Origin: Anaerosporobacter sp031551385
GTDB lineage: Bacteria > Bacillota > Clostridia > Lachnospirales > Lachnospiraceae
Direction of reading: 5' to 3'
Assembly (NCBI RefSeq): GCF_031551385.1
Contig: NZ_JAVBNS010000199.1
Span: 1-11,898, forward strand
DNA length: 11,898 nt
Translations under genes and position numbers: made by a program
In this document: piece by piece, positions 1 through 6,466 of the stretch
Layout of the letters: every line of letters starts with the position of its first letter
Numbering within the stretch: position 1 is the first letter of the stretch
Notes under the pieces: generated by a model
What the model was told of the DNA's origin: nothing
The model's database searches: none
The model's input: the letters and a program-made list of their open reading frames with translations, nothing else

Positions 1-2
1 TG

Positions 3-1169
3 CAGTACAAGCTAGGTGAATGGAAAGATGTTGCAACGAAAGAATTCTTAGTGCAGTACAGGGAGACAGACTGGGAGTTTATCAAAAGACTTGCGTCACA
101 TCATGGTTGTAGCTTGATTCCGTTCTTCAAGATGGAAGGTATTCGTTTCTACATGGGAGAGTTTTTAAGTGACAAAGCGGTTGAGATTGACCCAATTAGC
201 TATGAAGTAGAGAGTGCTACGGATGAATTTCTCTTAAAGAAGAAAAACGGTGTAACAGGATTAACGAAAGAAGACGCTTGTTACTATTGCTTTGACAGCA
301 GAGAGTTCTATGATTTGGGAACAAAGGTGCTGTTTCAAGGTAAACCTTGTTACGTATATCAAGTGGACAGTGAATTATTACGAGGAGAACTCATTCACCA
401 TTATCAGCTAAAAACGGAAGGTGGCTTTCAACAACAAAAACAATATAATACCAAGATAATAGGAGCATCATTAGCAGCAACGATTCTATCAGTAGCGGGC
501 TCAAAAGTAAAGGTAAGTATTGAGATTGATGGTAAGCAGGATAGTTCAACGGCAAAAAGCTTTCCGTTTTCAACGGTATATTCCTCGCCTGATGGAAGTG
601 GCTGGTACTGTATGCCTGAATCGGGAGATAAAGTACGACTCTACTTTCCGAATGAGTATGAAAAGGATGCCTATGTAATTAGTGCAATTCATGTAGATGA
701 TGGAGAGGAAGGAAGCTCGGAAGCAAGTAAGAGCAGTGCAAGTACTGTTAGTACATCCAGTGCTAGCAGTAATACAGGAACGACAAGTGGCGGAACTGTA
801 AATATAAGTATTGGCGGTGGAGCAAATATAGCCGATACAGGCAATGCAGAAAGTAAAGAACCACCAAGAAGTAATCCCGATAATAAGTCCATCACGAATA
901 AATACAACAAGATGATAGAACTAACGCCAACGTCCATTACGATGACAAACAATAATGGAATGAGTATTGTTCTTGATGATGAGGAAGGAATTACGATTAC
1001 AAGCGATAAGGATATCTTGATACAATCTGAGGAGAAATTAGAGCTAAGCAGTGCCAGTGAAAGTATGAAGATAGAAGGTTCGGAATCAATTGAACTGATT
1101 CAAGGGGATTCAAAGATTTGTATGAAGGAAGACATTGTTGTGGAAGGAGGTTTGGTGAAGATAGAGTAG
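3..1169 (+). CDS. VgrG/gpD-like contractile injection system spike protein, 5'-truncated by the window edge
   Basis: The reading frame is open from the first bases, so the GTG at 51 is only an internal codon and the true start lies upstream. The early segment (YRETDWEFIKRLASHHG) is typical of the gp27/phage-late-control-D part of VgrG proteins. An OB-fold, gp5-like segment follows at about 456-700 (key stretch GWYCMPESGDKVRLYFPNEY), then a low-complexity Ser/Thr/Gly linker at about 706-890. The C-terminus (about 891-1166) is made of short alternating hydrophobic/acidic strands such as SIVLDDEEGITI, as expected of a beta-helical spike. Family knowledge: VgrG trimers cap the tail tube and carry effectors across the target envelope. 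The stop lies 22 bases before the toxin gene, which has its own AGGAGG-type site at 1181-1186. Inference: this spike carries that toxin. No toxin domain is fused to the spike itself. Confidence 0.85.
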   Translation, partial: QYKLGEWKDVATKEFLVQYRETDWEFIKRLASHHGCSLIPFFKMEGIRFYMGEFLSDKAVEIDPISYEVESATDEFLLKKKNGVTGLTKEDACYYCFDSREFYDLGTKVLFQGKPCYVYQVDSELLRGELIHHYQLKTEGGFQQQKQYNTKIIGASLAATILSVAGSKVKVSIEIDGKQDSSTAKSFPFSTVYSSPDGSGWYCMPESGDKVRLYFPNEYEKDAYVISAIHVDDGEEGSSEASKSSASTVSTSSASSNTGTTSGGTVNISIGGGANIADTGNAESKEPPRSNPDNKSITNKYNKMIELTPTSITMTNNNGMSIVLDDEEGITITSDKDILIQSEEKLELSSASESMKIEGSESIELIQGDSKICMKEDIVVEGGLVKIE

Positions 1170-1191
1170 AAGGGAAGAAAGGAGGAGAGAG

Positions 1192-2442
1192 ATGGATATC
1201 GAGGTGTGTGGACAAGATGGAGCAACCTTAACGATGGCAAATGAATTTGACTTGTTTGCGAAAAGTATACAGTTAGTGGGAAGAAGGAGATACCATTTCG
1301 AAGCAATTAATGATACACTAATTGAGAAGGTTATTCCGAAACCAAAAGAAGAGAAATTTAGTTGGTGGAAGTTAGCGGCAGGTGTTGCTGCTGGACTAGT
1401 TGTTGTGGTATGGGCCGGAAGTGTAGTATTATCGGGTGGTGCAACTTTGCCAGCAGGGCCTAAAGTAGTGGCTGCAGCAACTATGATTGTAGGAACTGTT
1501 TATGTGGGGAAAAAAGTAGGCGAAGATATAAAAAATAACCATAATAGTGAACCGATAGAGTATATGGAAGAAGCATTTCTTGGTTGTATGCAGGGATTTA
1601 TTGCGGTAACAAATTTTGCATATTTGGAAGGTTTGGGGTATGCAGGGCTGGAATTGTTTATTGCAGAAGGATATATATCAGGTGTAGAAGGAAGTGTGCT
1701 AGAGCAACTGTTCAGAACTGGTGAAGTTGACTCAGGTAAGGTTCTTAAAGATGGTATATTTGGTGCACTGTTTGGAGCTGGTATGTATGGCGCAGGTAAA
1801 TTAATCAAATGGATTGGAGCTAAGATTGTACCGAAGATTAAGGGCGGTGGAGCTGCTGCGGTGGCAGAAGCTGGAGAGAGTACGACGCCGAAAGTTGTTG
1901 ATAAGGTGGATGATGTGGTTGGTGCTGTGGACGAGTGTAATATTTTGCGAATTATTAAGGAAACTGATAATTATATTGACTACATAAATGCAGCAGGTGA
2001 AAAGATAAGAATTCCAAAACAAATAGGTGCGTCTATAGAAGATGCAATAAACAAAAATTTGAATAGTGCAGATGTGGGAACAAGAACAGAGGCAAAGGTA
2101 GCGGATTATTTAAGGAAAATTATAAATACAAAAATAACTGACTATGCTAATAAGGTAAAGAATATAAGCGGTAACACAATAGGTGATATTGATGTAGCTA
2201 CTGAAAAGGTCTTAATCGAAGTGAAAACATCAATAGCTTCTGTAAAAGATAAACAGCTTATGAAATATGTGGATAGTACAAAGAGCAATTATATTAATGT
2301 TAATGGTAAGAAAGTTATTTTGTATATTGATGAATTGATTGATATGACAGTTCAAAATAATGTTGCTAAGATAAAAAAAATTCAAGATATGGGAATAATT
2401 GTGGTAAATGGATTGGAAGAGTTACGAAAGGTGGTAAAGTGA
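1192..2442 (+). CDS. Polymorphic toxin with C-terminal PD-(D/E)XK-like nuclease domain, putative spike cargo
   Basis: A 416-residue protein in three parts. Residues 1-36 (CGQDGATLTMANEFDLFAKS) resemble spike-tip strands rather than a signal peptide. Residues 59-106 hold two hydrophobic, Ala/Gly/Val-rich segments, and further Gly-rich hydrophobic helices run to about 210. These could be a translocation or chaperone-binding region. After a flexible linker (about 217-245) comes the variable C-terminus. There E300 (GTRTEAKVADYL), D332/D334 (IGDIDVAT) and E343-V-K345 (IEVKTS) match the helix-Glu, Asp and ExK pattern of the PD-(D/E)XK nuclease fold. Prediction: DNA- or RNA-cleaving effector delivered by the upstream VgrG. 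The stop overlaps the next start (TGATG), as expected of a toxin-immunity pair. The last 30 residues recur in a degraded copy at 5000-5092. The substrate cannot be read from sequence. Confidence 0.72.
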   Translation: MDIEVCGQDGATLTMANEFDLFAKSIQLVGRRRYHFEAINDTLIEKVIPKPKEEKFSWWKLAAGVAAGLVVVVWAGSVVLSGGATLPAGPKVVAAATMIVGTVYVGKKVGEDIKNNHNSEPIEYMEEAFLGCMQGFIAVTNFAYLEGLGYAGLELFIAEGYISGVEGSVLEQLFRTGEVDSGKVLKDGIFGALFGAGMYGAGKLIKWIGAKIVPKIKGGGAAAVAEAGESTTPKVVDKVDDVVGAVDECNILRIIKETDNYIDYINAAGEKIRIPKQIGASIEDAINKNLNSADVGTRTEAKVADYLRKIINTKITDYANKVKNISGNTIGDIDVATEKVLIEVKTSIASVKDKQLMKYVDSTKSNYINVNGKKVILYIDELIDMTVQNNVAKIKKIQDMGIIVVNGLEELRKVVK

Positions 2443-2903
2443 TGGGATTATCGGGAATTATCTTAAGGGAAAAAAAGTATATAAATTTTGAGGAGATAGT
2501 GGAAACAATAAAGGTTGCAATATTAAATGCAGGTATGAAGTATCAAAATGGAATTGATTTTGAACAAAGAAGTGATGGTACTTATGAATACATTACTCTT
2601 AATGTTATTCATAATGATGGAAGGGATTTCTTGATGTATATTTATGATAAATCAGAAGATATATACGATGATGACTACGATTGGATACGAAAGGATAAGT
2701 CTCTGAATCAAATCATTAATATTGAAAATTTTTCTGAGTGTGAGGATATGTTATTGTCATTTGCATTTGAATATTTAAAATTGTGTCCAGAAGATATATT
2801 TTTTAATGAACAGAAATGGTATTATTCTGTTGAAGATATAAAAAAGATAGCAGAAACTATATTCGATTGCGAGTGGTGTTATAAAGATCCTAGGGTACGC
2901 TAA
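2442..2903 (+). CDS. Putative immunity protein, copy 1, for the upstream nuclease toxin
   Basis: A 153-residue acidic, cytosolic-looking protein with no signal or membrane segment. I chose ATG 2442 (MGLSGIIL) over the GTG one codon earlier because the paralogue at 5092 starts at the same residue and both show a 1-base stop/start overlap (TGATG here, TAATG there). A purine-rich site (GAAAGGTGG) precedes it. The protein is clearly homologous along its whole length to the 5092 product. Shared blocks are DGTYEY/DGTYDY, KSEDIYD..YDWI, LNQ.INIE.FS.CE.MLL and the terminal WCYK.P. I do not recognise a named Imm family. The immunity role is inferred from its position after a toxin, its size, its acidity, and the recurrence of the same toxin-tail/immunity junction elsewhere in the window. 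Confidence 0.72.
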   Translation: MGLSGIILREKKYINFEEIVETIKVAILNAGMKYQNGIDFEQRSDGTYEYITLNVIHNDGRDFLMYIYDKSEDIYDDDYDWIRKDKSLNQIINIENFSECEDMLLSFAFEYLKLCPEDIFFNEQKWYYSVEDIKKIAETIFDCEWCYKDPRVR

Positions 2904-3100
2904 AATTTTTTGAAAGTATTTTGTTTTTTCATAGTCCTCTCGAAGGTGAAATGTATGATGGACAACTTATGGAGTTGTTTGTTGAATACTTAGATGTTCA
3001 GCCAAGGTGGAAAATGATGAAAAAAAGGTTATTGCTAACATTAAAAGAGTATTTAGAGTATGGGTTACTATATAAGACTTTAGTTGGGTTTGATTTTTAA
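2894..3100 (+). pseudogene. Gene fragment of unknown family (C-terminal remnant)
   Basis: This frame is open from 2894 to a TAA at 3098 and has protein-like composition: hydrophobic FFESILFFHSPLEGEMYDG, then amphipathic ELFVEYLDVQPRW and LTLKEYLEYGLLYKTL. An ATG at 2951 with a weak GAAGGTGAA upstream could start a 49-residue peptide, and a TTG at 2921 a slightly longer one. The coding-like character begins inside the end of the immunity gene in another frame, so it is more likely the tail of a deleted gene, perhaps another immunity protein, than an intact small gene. I cannot name its family. Confidence 0.35.
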
Positions 3101-3153
3101 GTATTTTTAAATGGTATTATAGAAAGTGAAGCGAAAAAAATAATTTATGTAAA

Positions 3154-3186
3154 AGCAGTTAGTAGATAAATTTACTAGCTGTTTTT
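3154..3186 (+). terminator. Rho-independent terminator
   Basis: An 11-bp stem (AGCAGTTAGTA, 3154-3164, with TACTAGCTGTT, 3173-3183, two G-U pairs) closes an 8-base loop and runs into a short T tract. It separates the toxin/immunity unit from the next module. A TTG at 3185, the first possible start of the following frame, lies inside its T tract and is therefore an unlikely start. Confidence 0.6.
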
Positions 3187-3271
3187 GCATTTGATACATA
3201 ACTATTTAAAAAAATTATTAGGAGTAAGTGAAATTAATTTTACAATTGATATTATTTTCTGTTTTTTCAAT

Positions 3272-3955
3272 ATGCGATTTGAAGATGAAATCGTAATAGA
3301 AGCAATGAATGCCTACAAAGTAAATGAAAGAGGAGATATCTACAAAGGCGTTTACATAAAAGAAGAGTTATTCGAGTTTGAACGTCAGGAACTATTTGAT
3401 GGAAAGATGAGTATTATGTTGCCGAAGAAGTTTGTAGATATGCCTTATGAGTATGCAAAGATAAAATATCCATCTGAGAATAGACCAGAAATTATTAAGA
3501 CAAATGAGATGGGTGATGTTAATTTTACATTCTCTGTTGTGGATACTGCTCTTACGAATGAGATGGTGAAGGAAGCAAAAGAGGGAATGCGAATGATAAT
3601 CAAGCGAATACAGCCAGCAAATGTATTCTTTGATAATGAGGAAATGAATGTATGGAAAGACGATGTAGCTGCAGGGCAGGAAACAATTGAGCTAAAAGAT
3701 GGTAATGAGAATGATGCTATAGAGGAACGTGGGTGTATTACAATTGGTTGGTTTGATTTTAAATCGCACGGGTTGGATGAGAAGATTTATCAATTTTGGT
3801 ACTGCTTCCCAATTGAGGGAAAGATGGTGCATGGAATTTTCAACTGTATCTACAGTGACCATATCCTATGGAAACCGCTTCTATTGCAGGTAATACAATC
3901 CATAAGTGATGAGACGAAGGATAGAAAAGGAGATGGAAAGGGATGCGCGATTTAA
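3272..3955 (+). CDS. DcrB/DUF1795-like protein, putative effector adaptor (Eag-like) of the injection system
   Basis: From ATG 3272 this is a 227-residue protein with no signal or membrane segment. Residues 42-115 (LFDGKMSIMLPKKFVDMP, then PSENRPEIIKTNEMGDVNFTFSVVDT and an amphipathic helix) and residues 155-210 (TIGWFDFKSHGLDEKIYQFW, then an HGIFNC strand and a final helix) read like the two halves of a DcrB/DUF1795/Mog1-like alpha-beta fold. An acidic, low-complexity insert (about 121-153) lies between them. Family knowledge: DUF1795 Eag proteins shield hydrophobic N-terminal segments of T6SS effectors and load them on VgrG. The next gene begins with a VgrG N-terminus and overlaps this one by 13 bases, which supports a loading role. 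The start is uncertain: ATG 3272 lacks a Shine-Dalgarno, the frame is open back to 3185, and an AGGAG at 3220-3224 would fit only an ATT start at 3233. The family call is by pattern and is moderate. Confidence 0.5.
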   Translation: MRFEDEIVIEAMNAYKVNERGDIYKGVYIKEELFEFERQELFDGKMSIMLPKKFVDMPYEYAKIKYPSENRPEIIKTNEMGDVNFTFSVVDTALTNEMVKEAKEGMRMIIKRIQPANVFFDNEEMNVWKDDVAAGQETIELKDGNENDAIEERGCITIGWFDFKSHGLDEKIYQFWYCFPIEGKMVHGIFNCIYSDHILWKPLLLQVIQSISDETKDRKGDGKGCAI

Positions 3956-4662
3956 GAATAGAACTTTCCCTTGTTGATTTTCTAACGATAGAGGAATGCA
4001 GTATCTATAAAAAAGTCAATGAACATGGGAAAGTAAGAATACGAGGCATAATAGAAGCGAGCGAAGAGATGGATTTATTACATAGTGCAGAATCAATTCG
4101 ATATGCATCGCTGTATGTTATCGATGAGAAAGGAGGCTATAGCATGTTTAAAATTGAATATATAATAATAGATGAGGGAAAAGAGGAACTGATGAGTATT
4201 GTTGACAATGCTTATGTGTTTATAGAGGGACAAATAGAGATAAGTTTTAATGAAAAAATTCAAGGAGGAGTTTTGCAAGAAGCTACTTTCTTAAATGAGT
4301 ACATTGATGATTGGTTTAATCTTCTTAATCAAGTTGCAGTGGAATTGAAAGAAAAGGATTATGTGGCTTTTTCTGTTCCTGAAACTTCAGGACTATGGAT
4401 TGAATTTAAATGTGAAAAAGATGTTTTGATTATTAGTAAATTCACGTCAAATCAGGGGATAACAGGAGCAGAATCTGTTGTAATAAAAGAAGTGGAGAAA
4501 AAAGAATTTTTTTGGAAAGATGAAGTGATAAAAAAGGAAGATTTTTTTGAAGAAATTCACAAAAAAACTAGTGAGTTTATTAATGAAATTTTTGAAATTA
4601 ATCCTAATGCAATGAAGTGCAAAAATCTAGAACGATTGATGGAACTACATCAAAGGACATAA
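3943..4662 (+). CDS. Chimeric ORF: VgrG N-terminal fragment fused in frame to an orphan immunity-like protein
   Basis: Residues 1 to about 65 (IYKKVNEHGKVRIRGIIEAS, then SAESIRYASLYVIDEKG) look like the first beta-rich segment of a VgrG/gpD protein. Residues 68-239 do not continue as VgrG. Instead they form an acidic protein with hydrophobic strands (YVFIEGQIEISF), a helix (DDWFNLLNQVAVELKEKDYV), an extended block (LWIEFKCEKDVLIISK) and a Lys/Glu-rich C-terminal helix. ATG 4144 (residue 68) has a strong AAAGGAGG site 7 bases upstream, so the 172-residue C-terminal part is probably made on its own. Interpretation: a vgrG gene lost its body and toxin by recombination, leaving its start joined to an immunity gene that is still expressed. 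The first start, ATG 3943, also has a good site (AAGGAG) and overlaps the adaptor gene, as an intact vgrG would. I do not recognise the immunity family. Confidence 0.6.
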   Translation: MRDLRIELSLVDFLTIEECSIYKKVNEHGKVRIRGIIEASEEMDLLHSAESIRYASLYVIDEKGGYSMFKIEYIIIDEGKEELMSIVDNAYVFIEGQIEISFNEKIQGGVLQEATFLNEYIDDWFNLLNQVAVELKEKDYVAFSVPETSGLWIEFKCEKDVLIISKFTSNQGITGAESVVIKEVEKKEFFWKDEVIKKEDFFEEIHKKTSEFINEIFEINPNAMKCKNLERLMELHQRT

Positions 4663-4679
4663 TAACGAACTTAAAGAGC

Positions 4680-4762
4680 GTATGTAGAAGGAATCTATGA
4701 CTACTTAACTGTCAATATAGCAAATGTATTTGAAGTGGATAACCAACAGCAGATATTATTAT
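4680..4762 (+). pseudogene. Fragment of a third immunity gene copy
   Basis: These 83 bases align without gaps to 5217-5299 inside the intact immunity gene copy 2, with roughly ten mismatches by eye. The translation YDYLTVNIANVFEVDNQQQI matches YDYLTVNIANTFEADNQQQI. The frame stays open past the end of the homology to a TAA at 4798. Neither the beginning nor the end of the gene is present. The right edge coincides with the left edge of the repeat at 4757, with microhomology TATTATT at the junction. Confidence 0.8.
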
Positions 4763-4827
4763 TTTACTATATACATAAAAGGTTAATTGTGGTGAAATAA
4801 GTTAGTAATAAATACTAAAAAGGAAAA
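4757..4827 (+). repeat. Dispersed direct repeat, copy A (partner at 6263)
   Basis: A stretch of about 70 bases is shared with 6263-6331, with scattered substitutions and a 1-base gap. Both copies begin TATTATTTTAC/CATATAC and end with the palindromic core TAGTAATAAATACTA, extended here to TTAGTA-N5-TACTAA. This copy is followed within a few bases by AAAGGAAAATCTCATG, an RBS-like start of the vgrG remnant. It could be a leader/promoter segment of a module or a recombination boundary. Confidence 0.65.
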
Positions 4828-4831
4828 TCTC

Positions 4832-5092
4832 ATGAAAAAGATAGAGAGTAATTATAGCGATATGCAGTACAAGTTAGGAGAATGAAAAGATGCTGCGACG
4901 AAAGAATTCTTAGTATAGTATAGGGATACTGACTGGGATTTTATCAAAAGACTTGCTTCATATCATGCTTGTAGTTTGATTTCTTTCTTTAAGTATGACA
5001 ATCCTACGAATATTGCAAAGCTGAAAGAACTAAGAGCGATGGGGATAATTGTTGTTAATGGATTAGATGAATTGAAAGGAGTAATACGTTAA
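4832..5092 (+). pseudogene. vgrG fragment joined in frame to a toxin C-terminal tail, with nonsense codons
   Basis: Bases 4863 to about 4995 align without gaps to the first 133 bases of the window (vgrG), about 85% identical by eye. Within this stretch TGG has become TGA (4883-4885) and CAG has become TAG (4916-4918). From about 5000 the same frame continues as NIAKLKELRAMGIIVVNGLD, which matches the last 30 residues of the 1192-2442 toxin (VAKIKKIQDMGIIVVNGLEE), and ends at TAA 5090-5092. Everything between mid-vgrG and the toxin tail is missing. This is a remnant of a spike-toxin module whose immunity gene follows intact. Its local ATG is at 4832, in frame and shortly after the repeat. Confidence 0.85.
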
Positions 5093-5574
5093 TGGGATTA
5101 TCAGGAGTTGTATTAAAAAAGAAAGAAAATATTGATATTAAAAAAATTATTAATGATATTAAGCTAGCGACTATAAAAGCAGGTCTACAATTTAGAATGG
5201 GAAAGGAATGGAAGAAGTATGAAGATGGAACCTATGACTATTTAACTGTCAATATAGCGAATACATTTGAAGCGGATAATCAACAGCAGATATTATTATA
5301 TGTCTATGGAAAGTCTGAAGATATATATGACTCAGAGTATGATTGGATAATAAAAGAAGGAAGATTGAATCAAGTTATAAATATTGAAGATTTTAGTGGC
5401 TGTGAAAAAATGTTACTAGAATTTATATATGAATATATGACATTGAATCAAAATGATATATTTTGGGATGAGATGGAGTGGTTTTACGAATATAAAGATA
5501 TTCAATCTATTTATAATCAAAAGTTTGATAATGACTGGTGTTATAAGAGTCCTCAAAAAATAGACGCTGAGTAA
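5092..5574 (+). CDS. Putative immunity protein, copy 2 (orphan)
   Basis: A 160-residue paralogue of the 2442 gene product, homologous throughout: MGLSG start, KSEDIYDSEYDWI, LNQVINIEDFSGCEKMLL, and end WCYKSP. It differs by a 3-residue insertion near residues 60-65 (NQQQ) and by many substitutions in the first 60 residues, which suggests it neutralises a diverged toxin variant. The start is fixed by the TAATG overlap with the toxin-tail remnant and a preceding GAAAGGAG site. Its own toxin survives only as a tail, so it is an orphan immunity gene that could protect against related strains. No signal peptide or membrane segment is seen. Confidence 0.72.
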   Translation: MGLSGVVLKKKENIDIKKIINDIKLATIKAGLQFRMGKEWKKYEDGTYDYLTVNIANTFEADNQQQILLYVYGKSEDIYDSEYDWIIKEGRLNQVINIEDFSGCEKMLLEFIYEYMTLNQNDIFWDEMEWFYEYKDIQSIYNQKFDNDWCYKSPQKIDAE

Positions 5575-5578
5575 TGAA

Positions 5579-6003
5579 GTGAATGATATTAAAATCAAAA
5601 AAAACAGTGACAATGAAGGAATAAGCATAAATAAGCTGTATCCAATTCTTGCTTATGAAGAAAAGGATACTAAGGAAATTATTAACGTTCAAATTTATGA
5701 TAATGGTAGAAGTATTACATGGAAAAAACAGAAAATTTTTATCTGGTAAGTAAACTGGTGAATAATTATGAAGAAACGAATTGCAAAGGGATACAGCAAT
5801 ATATTTACAAGGATTTGAACAATTCAAGTTTTTATACAGACTTTTATTTAGAAAATGAAAAATCTATGATTGCTACGACAAAACTGGAAACTGCGTTAAT
5901 GGCTATTATTGCAGATGAATTATCAATTGATGAAATTTTGTCGTATATATTATTTGGATTATGTAAAAAAATCAAAGAGTGTAAGATTGAAGTATTGAGT
6001 TGA
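5579..6003 (+). pseudogene. Probable frameshifted gene, family unknown
   Basis: Frame 1 runs from GTG 5579 (open upstream to 5564) through INKLYPILAYEEKDTKEIIN and YDNGRSITWKK to TAA at 5747. Frame 2 runs from ATG 5719 to 6003 (94 residues, ENFYLVSKLVNNYEETN then ETALMAIIADELSIDEILSY). The two overlap at an A6 run (5723-5728). Adding one A there gives a continuous protein of about 142 residues, ...SITWKKTENFYLVSKLVN. ATG 5719 has no clear ribosome binding site, which supports one broken gene over two real ones. Slippage at the A run could also restore the full product. It sits 4 bases after immunity copy 2 and may be another orphan immunity or cassette gene. No membrane or signal segment is seen and I cannot name a family. 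Confidence 0.5.
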
Positions 6004-6153
6004 TGTGAAGTATTATATTCTAATAAAAGAATAAAAAGGAACGAGAGAAAGCTATTTTTTATATATTTAAATTAGTTTAGATGAACTTTACATAAGTGTT
6101 ATATCTAAATTAACTGGTGCTGAACCGAATAAAATCCAACATAACCAAATACA

Positions 6154-6196
6154 AAAATGTTTCTGTTGATAAATATGGTATCAATGGAAACATTTT
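6154..6196 (+). terminator. Long hairpin, possible bidirectional terminator
   Basis: AAAATGTTTC (6154-6163) pairs perfectly with GAAACATTTT (6187-6196). Two G-T pairs follow, then TTGATA (6166-6171) pairs with TATCAA (6179-6184), giving an 18-bp stem around a 7-base loop. The A and T runs sit inside the stem ends, so either strand could be terminated. The following T run is poor (CTTC), so this may instead be a structural inverted repeat. Confidence 0.45.
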
Positions 6197-6262
6197 CTTC
6201 GTCTTGCAGCGAATGCAAAACCATACTAGCCAAAATAACTCAAATCCCCCTTGTATGTAGTA

Positions 6263-6331
6263 TTATTTTACCATATACGAGAAAAGTACTTTTGTAGTAA
6301 AATAAGATAGTAATAAATACTAAAAGTAAAA
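6263..6331 (+). repeat. Dispersed direct repeat, copy B (partner at 4757)
   Basis: It matches 4757-4827 along about 70 bases, including TATTATTTTAC, the middle TAAAATAAGATAGTAA and the end TAATAAATACTAAAA. Beyond it, GTAAAATGAAAGGAG differs from the vgrG-remnant start that follows copy A. What lies downstream of the element therefore differs between the two sites. Confidence 0.65.
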
Positions 6332-6466
6332 TGAAAGGAGAGGGACGAGAGGAATTTATCTGAACTTGAAGGACATAGTCTAAAATAGTTTAGAAGCAAC
6401 AAAAGTAAAATAAAGGTTTTCGGATTATAGTTAGGGTGTAATCCGCGCGAAACGGGGGCGAAGTTA

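Larger units (their letters stand above)
6004..6466. other. 460-bp stretch without an intact gene
   Basis: This stretch holds stop-rich AT-rich sequence, a long hairpin (6154-6196), repeat copy B (6263-6331), and a short GC-richer patch just before the next gene (6441-6460, CGCGCG and GGGGG). One frame is open from about 6115 to a TAG at 6260-6262 and reads NITKYKNVSVDKYGINGNIF, which may be coding debris. A purine-rich AAAGGAGAGGG at 6334-6344 is not followed by a long frame. I see no RNA gene. Confidence 0.5.

Noticed and set aside
391..573. Minus-strand open frames opposite vgrG and the toxin (391-573, 689-952, 997-1215, 1100-1306, 1500-1808)
   Set aside because: They are shadows of the strong + strand coding genes, with low-complexity Leu/Ser/Pro-rich translations, no ribosome binding sites and no plausible families.
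51..1169. GTG at 51 as the vgrG start
   Set aside because: The same frame is open to the window edge, and the upstream codons (QYKLGEWKDVATKEFL) are also present in the degraded copy at 4865, so they are coding.
6115..6262. Possible small gene reading NITKYKNVSVDKYGINGNIF
   Set aside because: No start with a ribosome binding site, and it overlaps the long hairpin at 6154-6196. At best it is coding debris.
4757..6331. Insertion sequence or transposon between the two 70-bp repeats
   Set aside because: There is no transposase gene, and no terminal inverted repeats or target duplications are visible. The content is toxin-module debris.
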